From: Leptospirales bacterium
Lineage (GTDB): Bacteria; Spirochaetota; Leptospiria; Leptospirales; Leptonemataceae
DNA length: 50,930 bases
Direction: 5' to 3'
Assembly (NCBI GenBank): GCA_019694655.1
Contig: JAIBBN010000019.1
Location: 1 to 50,930, forward strand
Both the position numbers and the translations under genes were made by a program. The notes under the pieces were generated by a model. The model searched no databases. It was given only the letters and a program-made list of their open reading frames with translations, and was not told where the DNA came from. Positions 43,688 through 50,930 of the stretch are shown here, piece by piece (position 1 is the first letter of the stretch; the number at the start of each line of letters is the position of its first letter).

Positions 43688-43862
43688 CCTGGTGTCGCCG
43701 ACGTTGAAGTCAAAGTGATTTGGTTATGGAAGGTCGGCTTCGTCGCCAGGTTTGCAAATAATCAGCCCATTCTTAGTGGATCCGACGGACAAGGCGCCAC
43801 TGAGCGCTTCATGCGCGGTTTTGACTGCGACCAGTAACCTCCAAGTCAATTTGTTCATCCAT
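43688..43862 (-). pseudogene. Decayed immunity gene related to module D immunity
   Basis: From an ATG at 43862: MDEQIDLEV, then after a frameshift VAVKTAHEALSGALSVGSTK and NGLIICKPGDEADLP, a stop codon, then PNHFDFNVGDT. This follows module D immunity (AMKAAHEFVGATLSVVCSDS, GAIIFKLGDESELLYPEHFSF) position by position. It carries a frameshift and a nonsense codon, and its 3' end is cut by the right-end repeat. A relic of a further module lost from this place. Confidence 0.75.
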
Positions 43863-43884
43863 TTGCTCAGCGTGCTGCCTGCGA

Positions 43885-44445
43885 CTACTTTCTATGGAAT
43901 GTGATCTCCGAAACGGGTTCGAACTCGAAATTTTTGAGTTTGCACTGCTTTACAACCTCGCGAACTCGTGGGCGCGCCAAAATGAAGCCGCTGTCTCGCG
44001 GGAGAAACAGATCGCTCCCATCCCACAAGCGTCTGTCGAGTACCAGCCCCCGATATTCTGTAAAATAGTCCTTCGCGAGTACCTTCGTATGGCTCAGTTC
44101 CAATGGACCGCCGCGGCCTGTGATCTGCAGAATGCCGAAGTTCGGCGCTTTAGGCAAATCGATCTGAACCGGCAGGTACTGCCAGCCGGTAATCGAATGC
44201 TTTTGAAATTCGCTAGCCGCATACTCGGAAATGAAATACAGGACTGCAGCCGTGCAGCCGTGAAAATCATAGAACCGCGTCCCGGAGTGCCGCCCAAATC
44301 TCCAGCCCGGCGTACCGGCTTGCGCTCGCAGGACTGCAAAGAAATCATCCGGAACGGATCCCTTCAACCAGTATGCTCCACGGGACCTCCCCGATCCCAT
44401 GAGATACAATTCTGTCATCGGTTCAATTTTTCTAAATCGGAACAT
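43885..44445 (-). CDS. Putative immunity protein, module B (DUF1629/Imm-type)
   Basis: 186 aa (an ATG at 44418 is an alternative start). The C-terminal half, AKDYFTEYRGLVLDRRLWDG, SDLFLPRDSGFILARPRV and KQCKLKNFEFEPVSEI, resembles the DUF1629/Imm11-Imm43 group found next to polymorphic toxins. No signal peptide. It lies 242 bp downstream of toxin B; that gap is relatively AT-rich and shows no gene. Function from context. Confidence 0.65.
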   Translation of the reverse strand: MFRFRKIEPMTELYLMGSGRSRGAYWLKGSVPDDFFAVLRAQAGTPGWRFGRHSGTRFYDFHGCTAAVLYFISEYAASEFQKHSITGWQYLPVQIDLPKAPNFGILQITGRGGPLELSHTKVLAKDYFTEYRGLVLDRRLWDGSDLFLPRDSGFILARPRVREVVKQCKLKNFEFEPVSEITFHRK

Positions 44446-44687
44446 TCAAGTATGCCTGCTACGCGCCAGGCGAATTCACGGATGATGCATACGACATAGA
44501 ATCATGATTATTTGCAATCTGGTTTTAATCTGTTTGATTGGCTCCAACTGGCGGCAAGTCGCCAATGCCACCACAGCGCATCCTTTGTGAGCTTCCAGTA
44601 TTTGCCATGACGACCTTGAACCGAACGGCAACTGGAGTCAATGTCTGAACCTATCCGCAGGCTAGACCGGTAATTGAAAAGCTTGCA

Positions 44688-46706
44688 TCAGTAATGTGTG
44701 GCAAATCCAAACTCCTTTGCAAGCGTATCTCCAAATCGCAGTACATCATCGGCTGAATTCCCTCCCTCACGGAAGAATCTCTCCCAGCGCCGATTGTATT
44801 CGACGGCGTGCCGTAAATGGTCTGTTTTTTCCCACCACGTTGCAAAACGCGGATCATGAATGGAGAGCCCACTTTCTTGAAATATTCTCTCAAATTTGTC
44901 TGCAAATTTTTCGGGGAAAATATGATGGGCGTGCGAGTTGGCGGGATTGCGACCGGTCAGCCGCGCCAGATTTTCACGAATGTTGTTGTAAGTAAACTGT
45001 AAAAATCTTCTGCCGCCAGCAAGGTTGGGAAGCGGTCTGAGGGTGGCGACGCGTCCTCCAGTCAGAAGCGTGCGCAGATACCGCAGCTTTGAAAGAGCGC
45101 CCTCAACGCCTTCCGGTCCGCCGGCGACGATTTCTAAGCCCATCTCCGCGAGCGAATAATGCAGCCTTCCCTGCTCGACGGCGCTCAAGTCCTCGTAGTG
45201 CAATAGCTGTTGTTCCAGCTCATCCAGTTTTTCTCTGACTGGATCAACGCCTGTAAGGTGACCAAGAAGTCCAGTAGTCGAACTAACCGCCCCACAGGCT
45301 AAATTCAAGACTATTGCGCAGAGGACGATTCTCGCGTACTGTGCGACAATTGACTTGCCGTAGTCATCCTCATTATGCACCAGCACACCCGCTTCGGAGA
45401 CGAAGTAATTGTGATGCTTCTCTACCTCGAAGTTGTAGACCGTCTCGTAGCGCGGGTCGATCTCCACGCTCGAGATCATCAGGCCCTGGCCGGCGGCGGT
45501 TTCGCCGACGTCGCCCGCACGCAGATAGCGCGCCTCGATCCAGCCCTTGCCGCGCACATAGAAGGGATGCGACCATGTCGTCTCGATCAGCGTCCCGTCT
45601 TCGTAGCGGATCTGGTAGATCCGGTCCGCGGAGCGGATGAAGGTCTGCTGCACGCGGGAGTAGAGCAGCTCGCCGGAGTCTTCGTCTTTGGCAAGCACCA
45701 GATCCCCGGGAACAATGTCCTCGACCACTTTGTAGTAGTGGCCGCCCTGGAATCTGGCGCCGGGCGTGCTGTGGTGCACGCGAACGAGAGTCCCCGCCAC
45801 AAAGCACGTATTCTGTCGCCACTCGCCGGTCTCCGGATCGATGTAGCCGTCGTCGTCGGAGTATTTGTTGAAAAATGCCCAGTCGGCAAAATCGCTCACG
45901 CCGCCGGTGATCTTATCCCAGATGGAGTCGCGCGTCTGGCCAAGCTCCGGCGCCAGAGCCATCAGCTCTTCGTCGGTCGGTGCACGACCGTTTTCCGCCG
46001 CAAAGGCCGCTATCTTCTCCTCCTGCAGCTGCAGGCCTACGTCGTGCATTGCCGCAGAAAGCTTCTCGGGGTCTTTCAGCAGATCGGCCAGCTCCTCATC
46101 GGTCATCTCGCCGCGCAGACTCTCCAGAGTTGCACGGTGGGACAGCAGCCAGTTCACCTTTGTGTTCAGATTGCTGGCCGAGGCCGAACGCGTTTGATAC
46201 TCCTCGTCAGAGATGCGCCCCTCTTTGTGCAGCCTTTTCAGATTCTGGTGAACCTGCGCCCAGGTCTGCCAGGTGGTCGAGGTCGTGATATTGTTGCTTA
46301 CGCCTTCGAATCCGCCGTCTGCATTCCAGTTAAAGGTATGCGAAAAGTCCGTTCCCACTCCGGACAGACCGCTGGAGAGCAGACTGTTGGACCCAACGCT
46401 GTTGTTCAGACTCAGGCCAAAGCTGTTGTCCGCATTCCAGGAAAGTCCCACTCCCGTCGTGTAGTTGTTGGCGAAGTGCTCCTGACCCAGGAAGCCTCCG
46501 GGACCGTAATCGATGTCAAATTCTCGAGACAGCGAGTAGTTCAGATCAAAGCCGGCATAGCGGCCATCCGCTCCAAAACGCAGACCGGCGCTGGCCGTTT
46601 GATCCCATGAATCCTGTAGCCCCTGTCTCAGGTTTCCGCCGATGCTGGCGCCGGCAAAATTGCCGCTGCCATCGAAACTCAGGCCCAGATTTGCGCCCCA
46701 ACCATC
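44688..46706 (-). CDS. Hint-domain polymorphic toxin, module B (5'-truncated)
   Basis: The frame is open from R2 copy B at 46706 to 44688 (672 codons); a GTG at 46451 would give 587 aa. Upstream of it are Gly/Asn-rich beta repeats (DGWGANLGLSFDGSGNFAG, DGRYAGFDLNYSLSREFDID) like those of very large Leptospira surface proteins. In 46451 numbering: helical region 65-180, Hint domain 215-360 with nucleophile C216, TTWSHPF with H295 and terminal VLVHN at 356-360; then a toxin end with a hydrophobic segment (about 368-390) and the nuclease-like AHHIFPEKF near 500 with later WEKTDHLRHAVEYNRRW (AHH-type HNH). The least damaged toxin here, but with no proper start or secretion signal. Confidence 0.75.
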   Translation of the reverse strand, partial: DGWGANLGLSFDGSGNFAGASIGGNLRQGLQDSWDQTASAGLRFGADGRYAGFDLNYSLSREFDIDYGPGGFLGQEHFANNYTTGVGLSWNADNSFGLSLNNSVGSNSLLSSGLSGVGTDFSHTFNWNADGGFEGVSNNITTSTTWQTWAQVHQNLKRLHKEGRISDEEYQTRSASASNLNTKVNWLLSHRATLESLRGEMTDEELADLLKDPEKLSAAMHDVGLQLQEEKIAAFAAENGRAPTDEELMALAPELGQTRDSIWDKITGGVSDFADWAFFNKYSDDDGYIDPETGEWRQNTCFVAGTLVRVHHSTPGARFQGGHYYKVVEDIVPGDLVLAKDEDSGELLYSRVQQTFIRSADRIYQIRYEDGTLIETTWSHPFYVRGKGWIEARYLRAGDVGETAAGQGLMISSVEIDPRYETVYNFEVEKHHNYFVSEAGVLVHNEDDYGKSIVAQYARIVLCAIVLNLACGAVSSTTGLLGHLTGVDPVREKLDELEQQLLHYEDLSAVEQGRLHYSLAEMGLEIVAGGPEGVEGALSKLRYLRTLLTGGRVATLRPLPNLAGGRRFLQFTYNNIRENLARLTGRNPANSHAHHIFPEKFADKFERIFQESGLSIHDPRFATWWEKTDHLRHAVEYNRRWERFFREGGNSADDVLRFGDTLAKEFGFATHY

Positions 46707-47122
46707 GGCGCTTCAGAGTCCCCTGGCAGGCGACACGGGCGTCCATGCCCGAGTCGCCTGCACACGCGACCTCCATGGTCGCGTGCGAGCAGGGGACTCT
46801 TGCGCGCTAGGCTCAGGCCAGACTATCGTTCTGGCCTTCCTCCCGGAAGCGAGCCAGGGTCTCGCTTCCGGCGGCGCGTTGCGCCGGCCATTCTCTGGGC
46901 GGCCGCCGCTCGATGCTTGTGATATATATATATCTTCCGGGCCTCGCTATTCGCTCGGCCAGCGGCGCCGGGCTGCTGCGCACTCCGCTCTCGCTTCGGC
47001 CCCGCAGGCGGAGATTTCAGGTAAGACAGTCATGTCTGGTACAGCGCTCTCGGCCCCGGTAATCTCGCCTGCGGGTCTTGCGGCGCTCGCGCTTGCAATG
47101 CTGCGCATCCCTGCCGCGGAAG
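46707..47122. repeat. Structured repeat R2, copy B
   Basis: 416 bp. Outer stem 46715-46725/46790-46800; hairpin 1 at 46726-46761 (GCAGGCGAC/GTCGCCTGC with inner CGGGC/GCCCG); hairpin 2 at 46763-46785 (CACGCGACC/GGTCGCGTG); hairpin 3 at 46815-46837 (AGGCCAGA/TCTGGCCT); hairpin 4 at 46843-46871 (CCGGAAGCGAG/CTCGCTTCCGG); hairpin 5 at 46872-46886 (CGGCGC/GCGCCG). An AT repeat (ATATATATAT) follows near 46922. Open frames through it have no protein-like features. Confidence 0.88.
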
Positions 47123-47245
47123 CGTGGCTGCCAATTTTAGATTCCGCAGCCGTCTGCGGAATTGCCTGTTCTCCCGAATTGATTTGCCACGGTCGGAGGC
47201 TATTCGTATCCCGCATGCGAACCCTCTCTGGCTGGACTATAGGGA

Positions 47246-47348
47246 GCCATCAATGATGCGGTCGCTGACTGCAATTTCAGGGCAACTCCGGCCGATCGCA
47301 GGCCGGTTCTCCGTCAGAATTGTAGAATCGCGCGCCCTTTGCAGTTAG
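47246..47348 (+). pseudogene. Degenerate relic of the integrase-type transposase
   Basis: AINDAVADCN, then after a deletion AISGQLRPIAGRFSVRIVES and RALCS-stop, match AIDDAVKDYN and AFQGEIPDRHRFAARIVEA of the better copy. It follows R2 copy B after about 125 bp in which I recognise nothing. Confidence 0.7.
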
Positions 47349-47349
47349 C

Positions 47350-47415
47350 CGCGGTCATACTTTTGAAAAAACGTGTCCGCTTACGTACTGTCTCGCATCC
47401 CGTCGTGGACGCTGC
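47350..47415. repeat. Transposon right-end repeat, copy 5 (degenerate)
   Basis: GCGGTCATACTTTTGAAAAA and CGTGTCCGCTTACGTACTG, then CGTCGTGGACGCTGC, match the order of copies 1-3. It ends 75 bp from the stop of immunity C. Confidence 0.65.
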
Positions 47416-47489
47416 AATACGCAGTTGTGAAAGCTTTGACATGGAATCGTCGTTACCGCTGAACCGCCAATTCCGCAGGAATTTGCCAA

Positions 47490-48254
47490 CTACACCTGCA
47501 GCTCAAAGTTGGCTTTTTGATAGCCGCCAGTGGCGCCTATCTGCGGATCATAAAAGGCTTCACTTCCCAGGTGGATCTTGACTTCGCGCCGTCGCGCTTC
47601 CATTTCCACCGGATCTATGATTGACAGGTCATCCATCAATTTAAGCATAATTGCGCCATTTTCAAGTTCGATCGCTTGGGCAACTGGAGCTTGAACCAAC
47701 TTTTTCCGTCCAAACAGCTGAATATACGGCTTGCCGAAAATCGTTATCAGATATATTTCTGGAATGTACGATTGCAAAGCTATGGAGCTAATATAGATTG
47801 AAGGATCTTTGCCTCCGACAATGCCCAGATCTTGGGCGGCCCAACCGCCTGCTGCCGCGCGACTGACTTCTTCCGCTGTAAGCCTGTGTATGAATCCAAA
47901 ATTGACAGGTAGCCGGGAGGCGGACTTGGACATAAATTTGATTAGTGAATCAAAGACTCCCGGCTTGTCAGGAACTCTGAGATGGAAGTCGGAATGGCAG
48001 GCTAGGCCCTCAATTTCGGGACTGATAGATCCGTCGCACCATGGGTCATCTGCCGACCAATAGAGGGTATTTCTCCAAATGCTACGGAGCGACTCAAGAT
48101 TCGTCCAATCTACTCGAATAGTGAGAGGTTCGTGATTACCGCAGCGTTGCGCAACACACTCGGGGTGCAAATTCCCAATGTGCGTCAGCAAACTTGATGC
48201 TAGTGCAAAATCGAGTTCTCCATGTAATAGAAGGCCGGCGGAAATGGATTTCAA
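47490..48254 (-). CDS. Putative immunity protein, module C
   Basis: 254 aa. Its ATG overlaps the toxin C stop (ATGA type), so it is translated with the toxin end. Large alpha/beta protein with LTIRVDWTNLESLRSIWRNT, DDPWCDGSISPEIEGLACHS, and a beta-rich end. No signal peptide or membrane segment. The region is visibly richer in A/T than the backbone, suggesting transfer. I cannot name the family with confidence; the immunity role comes from position and overlap. Confidence 0.65.
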   Translation of the reverse strand: MKSISAGLLLHGELDFALASSLLTHIGNLHPECVAQRCGNHEPLTIRVDWTNLESLRSIWRNTLYWSADDPWCDGSISPEIEGLACHSDFHLRVPDKPGVFDSLIKFMSKSASRLPVNFGFIHRLTAEEVSRAAAGGWAAQDLGIVGGKDPSIYISSIALQSYIPEIYLITIFGKPYIQLFGRKKLVQAPVAQAIELENGAIMLKLMDDLSIIDPVEMEARRREVKIHLGSEAFYDPQIGATGGYQKANFELQV

Positions 48255-49526
48255 TTTTGTACCCTTATATAAGGCTGCATCTCTACCCGAATCGGGTCGA
48301 ACACGGCTATCCTTCCACCGCTTCGTAGAATTTTCTGCTCCAGAATTCGACTCAATACCGCTCGCGGACTGACAATCAAGTGAAAAGGTTTGCCTAGCCG
48401 TTCAGCAGCAGAAATTTCAGCCTCCAACTGTGCGGTGAGCCCCAAATTCTGCACATCTTTGATTTCGCCAACAGCATTTTCAAGATAGTCCGGAATAACA
48501 CGTACGACCCCCGCGCCGCGTATTGCCGAATAGAGCTTCGCTAGTGTTTGGCGAAGCGCCAAGTGCCTTTAGAGCTGCAGCTTCAAACACTCGACCGCGT
48601 AAATTATTGATGATTCCAACTTCCGAACTACTTTGAGCGCTCCGGCCAGCAATGAGCAGTCGCTTCCACAACTGCCCGAGCATTCTACTATCTGCTGAGA
48701 GTAGCTTTTGCCGAATGAGTGCAGCCTCCTCCGCAGTGACGGCCCCTGACCCGTTAAGATAGGCGTCGCCGCCCAATAGAGAGACAAAGAATGCCGTAAC
48801 CTCAACATGGGATTGTAACCAAGTTGTGTAGGCAGCTGCACAGCCTCCTTCAAAGCACGTCGCAAGCGTTACAACCCCGACCCCTCCCGCGATACTGCCA
48901 GCAAGTTCGCCCAGTCCCCGGGCCATTCCAGCAGCCCGCAGCTGCGCCATGTATTCCGGATTGTCGCATCCATTCTCCACCCGCCCGACGATTCGTGATA
49001 TGCCACAAAGCAGATCTGGGGCGGCCGCAGGTGGAACATAAGTCTGATTGTGCACCAGCACCGTATCACGGCCCACGAAATACGTGTGGTTGTCCTGGAC
49101 CTCGAAGTTGTAGACTGTCTCGTAGCGGGCCTCGCCGTTTACGCCGGCGATCGTCTGCTCAGCGCCGTTTGCGGTAATGCTCACATCTCCGGGACGCAGC
49201 TGCTTCGCCTGCACCCAGCCTTCGCCCTTTACATAGAACTCGTGATTGAATGTAGTCTCAAATTCCGCGCCGTTGCTGTAGCGGACATGGTAGATGCGGT
49301 CCGTCTGACGCACAAAGGTCTGGACCACTCGTTTGGGTTCAACGGTATGTGTGGACTCGTTGTATGAGAGGACAATGTCGCCGGGAATAATCTCCTGGAT
49401 CTCCTTGAACCAGGCCCCGTTCTCATAGCGGGCGCCATCGGTGCTCGCATCCACCAGCACCAGCGTCCCCGCCACAAAGCAGGTATTCTGTCGCCACTCG
49501 CCGGTCTCCGGATCGATGTAGCCATC
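48251..49526 (-). pseudogene. Hint-toxin module C (Tox-REase-7-like) with frameshift at a G run
   Basis: The frame enters from R2 copy C at 49526 (DGYIDPETGEWRQNTCFVAG), with the Hint nucleophile Cys present, TTFNHEFYV and the terminal VLVHNQ. A 180-residue linker with a hydrophobic stretch follows. The frame ends at 48480 after FGNTRRGGRTCYSGLS. In the other frame the sequence goes on as VRVIPDYLENAV, GEIKDVQNLGLTAQLEAEIS and FHLIVSPRAVLS, a PDDEXK nuclease (D...E-x-K) like Tox-REase-7. Removing one base from the five-G run (C run 48508-48512 on the plus strand) rejoins them as FGNTRRGVVRVIPDYL. No native start is present. Confidence 0.78.
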
Positions 49527-49942
49527 GGCGCTTCAGAGTCCCCTGGCAGGCGACACGGGCGTCCATGCCCGAGTCGCCTGCACACGCGACCTCCATGGTC
49601 GCGTGCGAGCAGGGGACTCTTGCGCGCTAGGCTCAGGCCAGACTATCGTTCTGGCCTTCCTCCCGGAAGCGAGCCAGGGTCTCGCTTCCGGCGGCGCGTT
49701 GCGCCGGTCATTCTCAGGGCGGCCGCCGCTCGATGCTTGTGATATATACAGCTTCCTGGCCTCGCTTAGCGCTCGGCCAGCGGCGCCGGGCTGCTGCGCA
49801 CTCCGCTCTCGCTTCGGCCCCGCGCGCAGAGCACTCTGAAATTACTTTGTGATAATCCAGAATCTCCCCTGCGCCTGGTCAGTCCTGCGTGCGGGTCTTG
49901 CTGCGCTGGCGCTTGCAATGCTGCGCATCCCTGCCGCGGAAG
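49527..49942. repeat. Structured repeat R2, copy C
   Basis: 416 bp, nearly identical to copy B over the first 190 bp, with the same set of stems. The middle differs (GATATATACAGC instead of the longer AT repeat, and a distinct 60-bp stretch near 49830-49880). It meets module C at a GAT-GGC codon pair. Confidence 0.88.
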
Positions 49943-49949
49943 TGCGGTC

Positions 49950-50086
49950 ATAAACGCCATGGCCGAAGCCGCCAACCGCAGCGGGCAGCCGCATGGTCAG
50001 CTTCACGGTCTGTCGCCGCATGAATCTACGGCGGCTAATGATCCTCAAGAGCTGGCCGCGCTTGTCGATGCGGCCTTGAGTTGCTG
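49950..50086 (+). pseudogene. Probable relic of the integrase-type transposase
   Basis: INAMAEAANRSGQPHGQLHG resembles SNSMAEAINRMLKGQYIQG of the better copy around its catalytic Glu; the rest, to TGA at 50084-50086, is poorly matched. It starts about 8 bp after R2 copy C. Weaker than the other relics. Confidence 0.45.
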
Positions 50087-50115
50087 AGCAGTGCGCTCAC
50101 CGCCCGGCGCGGCAA

Positions 50116-50787
50116 TCAAATCCCCTCCAGTTGGTTCTCCACCGAGTAGTCCAGAGTGATCCGGTATTCACCGTTGCTTTGCCTGGTATAGACCAGAGTC
50201 AGCGCTAAGGGCGGCCAGGGTACGGCATCGCTCTCCACGATGCGCATGGAGACGACAAACGCCTTCAGAGTCGACGGTCTACCCTCTGGCCACGGCGAAA
50301 CCGACCAGCGAAGCGGGCGCTCGTTAAGGCGCGTCCGCAACGCCCATAGATTGGAAAGTTTTTTGGCGGGACCGAGGCTTTCCTGCTGCGGAAGGAGCGG
50401 CATTAATATCGCTGCTTGCTCCGTCGGATCCGCGGTCCCAGTAATATCTGCAAGGTCGTCGGGAGATATGCAGCCAATCACCTGCTGCAAATCCCCGGAG
50501 TGCATCGCAATGTCCAACTTCCGAAGCTGGGGAATGATCTCCTGACGCAATGGAGTTTGATAGTCGACTTTGGCCTCATCTAGCATTGCTGTACGAGCGT
50601 CTTTAATCAATTCGACGTCTTCAGCGACAACCACCGCGTCTACGTAGCTCGGCGGAGTATTGAAATGCGGCGGCGGCGGTGAATTTTCCTCGGCGACGGA
50701 TTCGGATTCATGCTTGCGACAACCTGAAAGCAGCATGGCAAACGTCGCCAGAGCGGCGAGGCCAGAAGCGGCCAGTATTATGCGCAT
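50116..50787 (-). CDS. Putative lipoprotein, unknown
   Basis: 223 aa from the ATG at 50787, with GAGG at good distance; an ATG at 50802 adds five residues. The signal peptide ends in LLSGC, a lipobox. A Pro-rich spacer follows, then a soluble alpha/beta domain (VEDVELIKDARTAMLDEAKV-like helix, and a beta-rich end with LTLVYTRQSNGEYRITLDYS). It lies between R2 copy C and the IS481 fragment. It could be an island cargo gene; no function visible. Confidence 0.65.
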   Translation of the reverse strand: MRIILAASGLAALATFAMLLSGCRKHESESVAEENSPPPPHFNTPPSYVDAVVVAEDVELIKDARTAMLDEAKVDYQTPLRQEIIPQLRKLDIAMHSGDLQQVIGCISPDDLADITGTADPTEQAAILMPLLPQQESLGPAKKLSNLWALRTRLNERPLRWSVSPWPEGRPSTLKAFVVSMRIVESDAVPWPPLALTLVYTRQSNGEYRITLDYSVENQLEGI

Positions 50788-50806
50788 CCGTACGAACCTC
50801 ATCTGT

Positions 50807-50930
50807 TCAGCTAACCTTCATGTCTAACACTCCCATGGTATCTGCAGGCCTTTTGCCCATGTTGCGATACCCGCGGTGGGGGCGTTCGTAGTTGTAGAAC
50901 TGGATCCATTTGTTCAGGTCTCGCTGCAGC
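50807..50930 (-). pseudogene. IS481-type transposase C-terminal end, continues beyond window
   Basis: Reads FYNYERPHRGYRNMGKRPAD and ends DMKVS-stop, identical to the fragment at 40609-40873. Positions 50804-50930 equal the reverse complement of 40748-40874 over 127 bp. The 5' part is outside the window, so it may be a complete IS there. Confidence 0.85.

Noticed and set aside
46707-47122. R2 as CRISPR array or integron attC site
   Set aside because: There are no regularly spaced repeats with spacers, and no GTTRRRY core sites or nearby integron integrase; the three copies lie 2.8-3.6 kb apart.
46642-47256. Plus-strand open frame of 204 codons through R2 copy B (similar ones at 42922 and 49603)
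   Set aside because: The shared translation follows the hairpin stems (arms read as Arg/Ala-rich repeats), it starts inside toxin B on the other strand, and the frames end at different places in the copies. It is better explained as structured non-coding sequence.
1-50930. tRNA, rRNA or known riboswitch genes
   Set aside because: I saw no cloverleaf with conserved tRNA positions and no rRNA or riboswitch consensus on reading the intergenic regions; a covariance search would be needed to exclude them.

Overview
The window looks like a chromosomal segment of a GC-rich spirochaete related to the Leptospirales. This is inferred from family content and order, not from a database match: a Leptospira-type PilZ/DUF1577 protein, a stand-alone FlgM-like protein, the order rplU-prp-rpmA-obgE-proB-(x)-proA-nadD-LytR_C-rsfS, many lipoproteins with spirochaete-style lipoboxes, and large beta-rich Hint-domain surface proteins. 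The base composition is clearly richer in GC than Leptospira proper, so a Leptonema/Turneriella-like or uncultured relative is more likely.

Bases 1-37950 are compact backbone. From the left: a PilZ protein and a STAS protein (minus), then phosphoglucomutase, acetylornithine aminotransferase, an MBL-fold hydrolase, a MORN lipoprotein and a Kef-type antiporter (plus). Next come RlmD (minus), an acidic Pro/Glu-rich membrane protein, a GFA protein and a beta-propeller-like lipoprotein. The ribosomal/proline/NAD/rsfS block runs from 14.4 to 22.0 kb. It is followed by Mrp, FlgM with a clear terminator, RsmI overlapping a lipoprotein gene, and a probable operon of ECF sigma factor, zinc anti-sigma factor, SRAP protein and methyltransferase. 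The last part holds a thiolase-like protein, an S1-domain protein, PBP1A, a rhomboid-like protein, a Crp/DoxX chimera, an alpha/beta hydrolase and two proteins of unknown function.

Bases 38000-50930 are an accessory island. Four minus-strand polymorphic toxin/immunity modules lie in tandem (38.4-39.7, 41.2-43.1, 43.7-46.7 and 47.5-49.5 kb). Three carry a Hint autoprocessing domain, and the toxin ends look like HNH or PDDEXK-type nucleases. None of the four has a convincing native 5' end. One toxin has a frameshift at a run of five G, one has an in-frame stop, one has a frameshift plus transposon truncation, and one immunity gene is a frameshifted relic. So the region reads as a store of orphan C-terminal modules in different stages of decay.

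The modules are separated by remains of mobile DNA. A strongly structured repeat (called R2 here) occurs three times. It holds nested inverted repeats that would fold as a three-way junction followed by more hairpins, and it always meets the toxin frame at an Asp-Gly codon pair in the same phase. On its other side each R2 copy runs into a relic of one integrase-type transposase gene, and a palindromic end repeat follows in two of the three intervals. Two copies of an IS481-type transposase end, identical over 127 bp and in opposite orientation, lie at 40.75 kb and at the right edge of the window. The R2/toxin-module arrangement is the most promising candidate for something not yet described.
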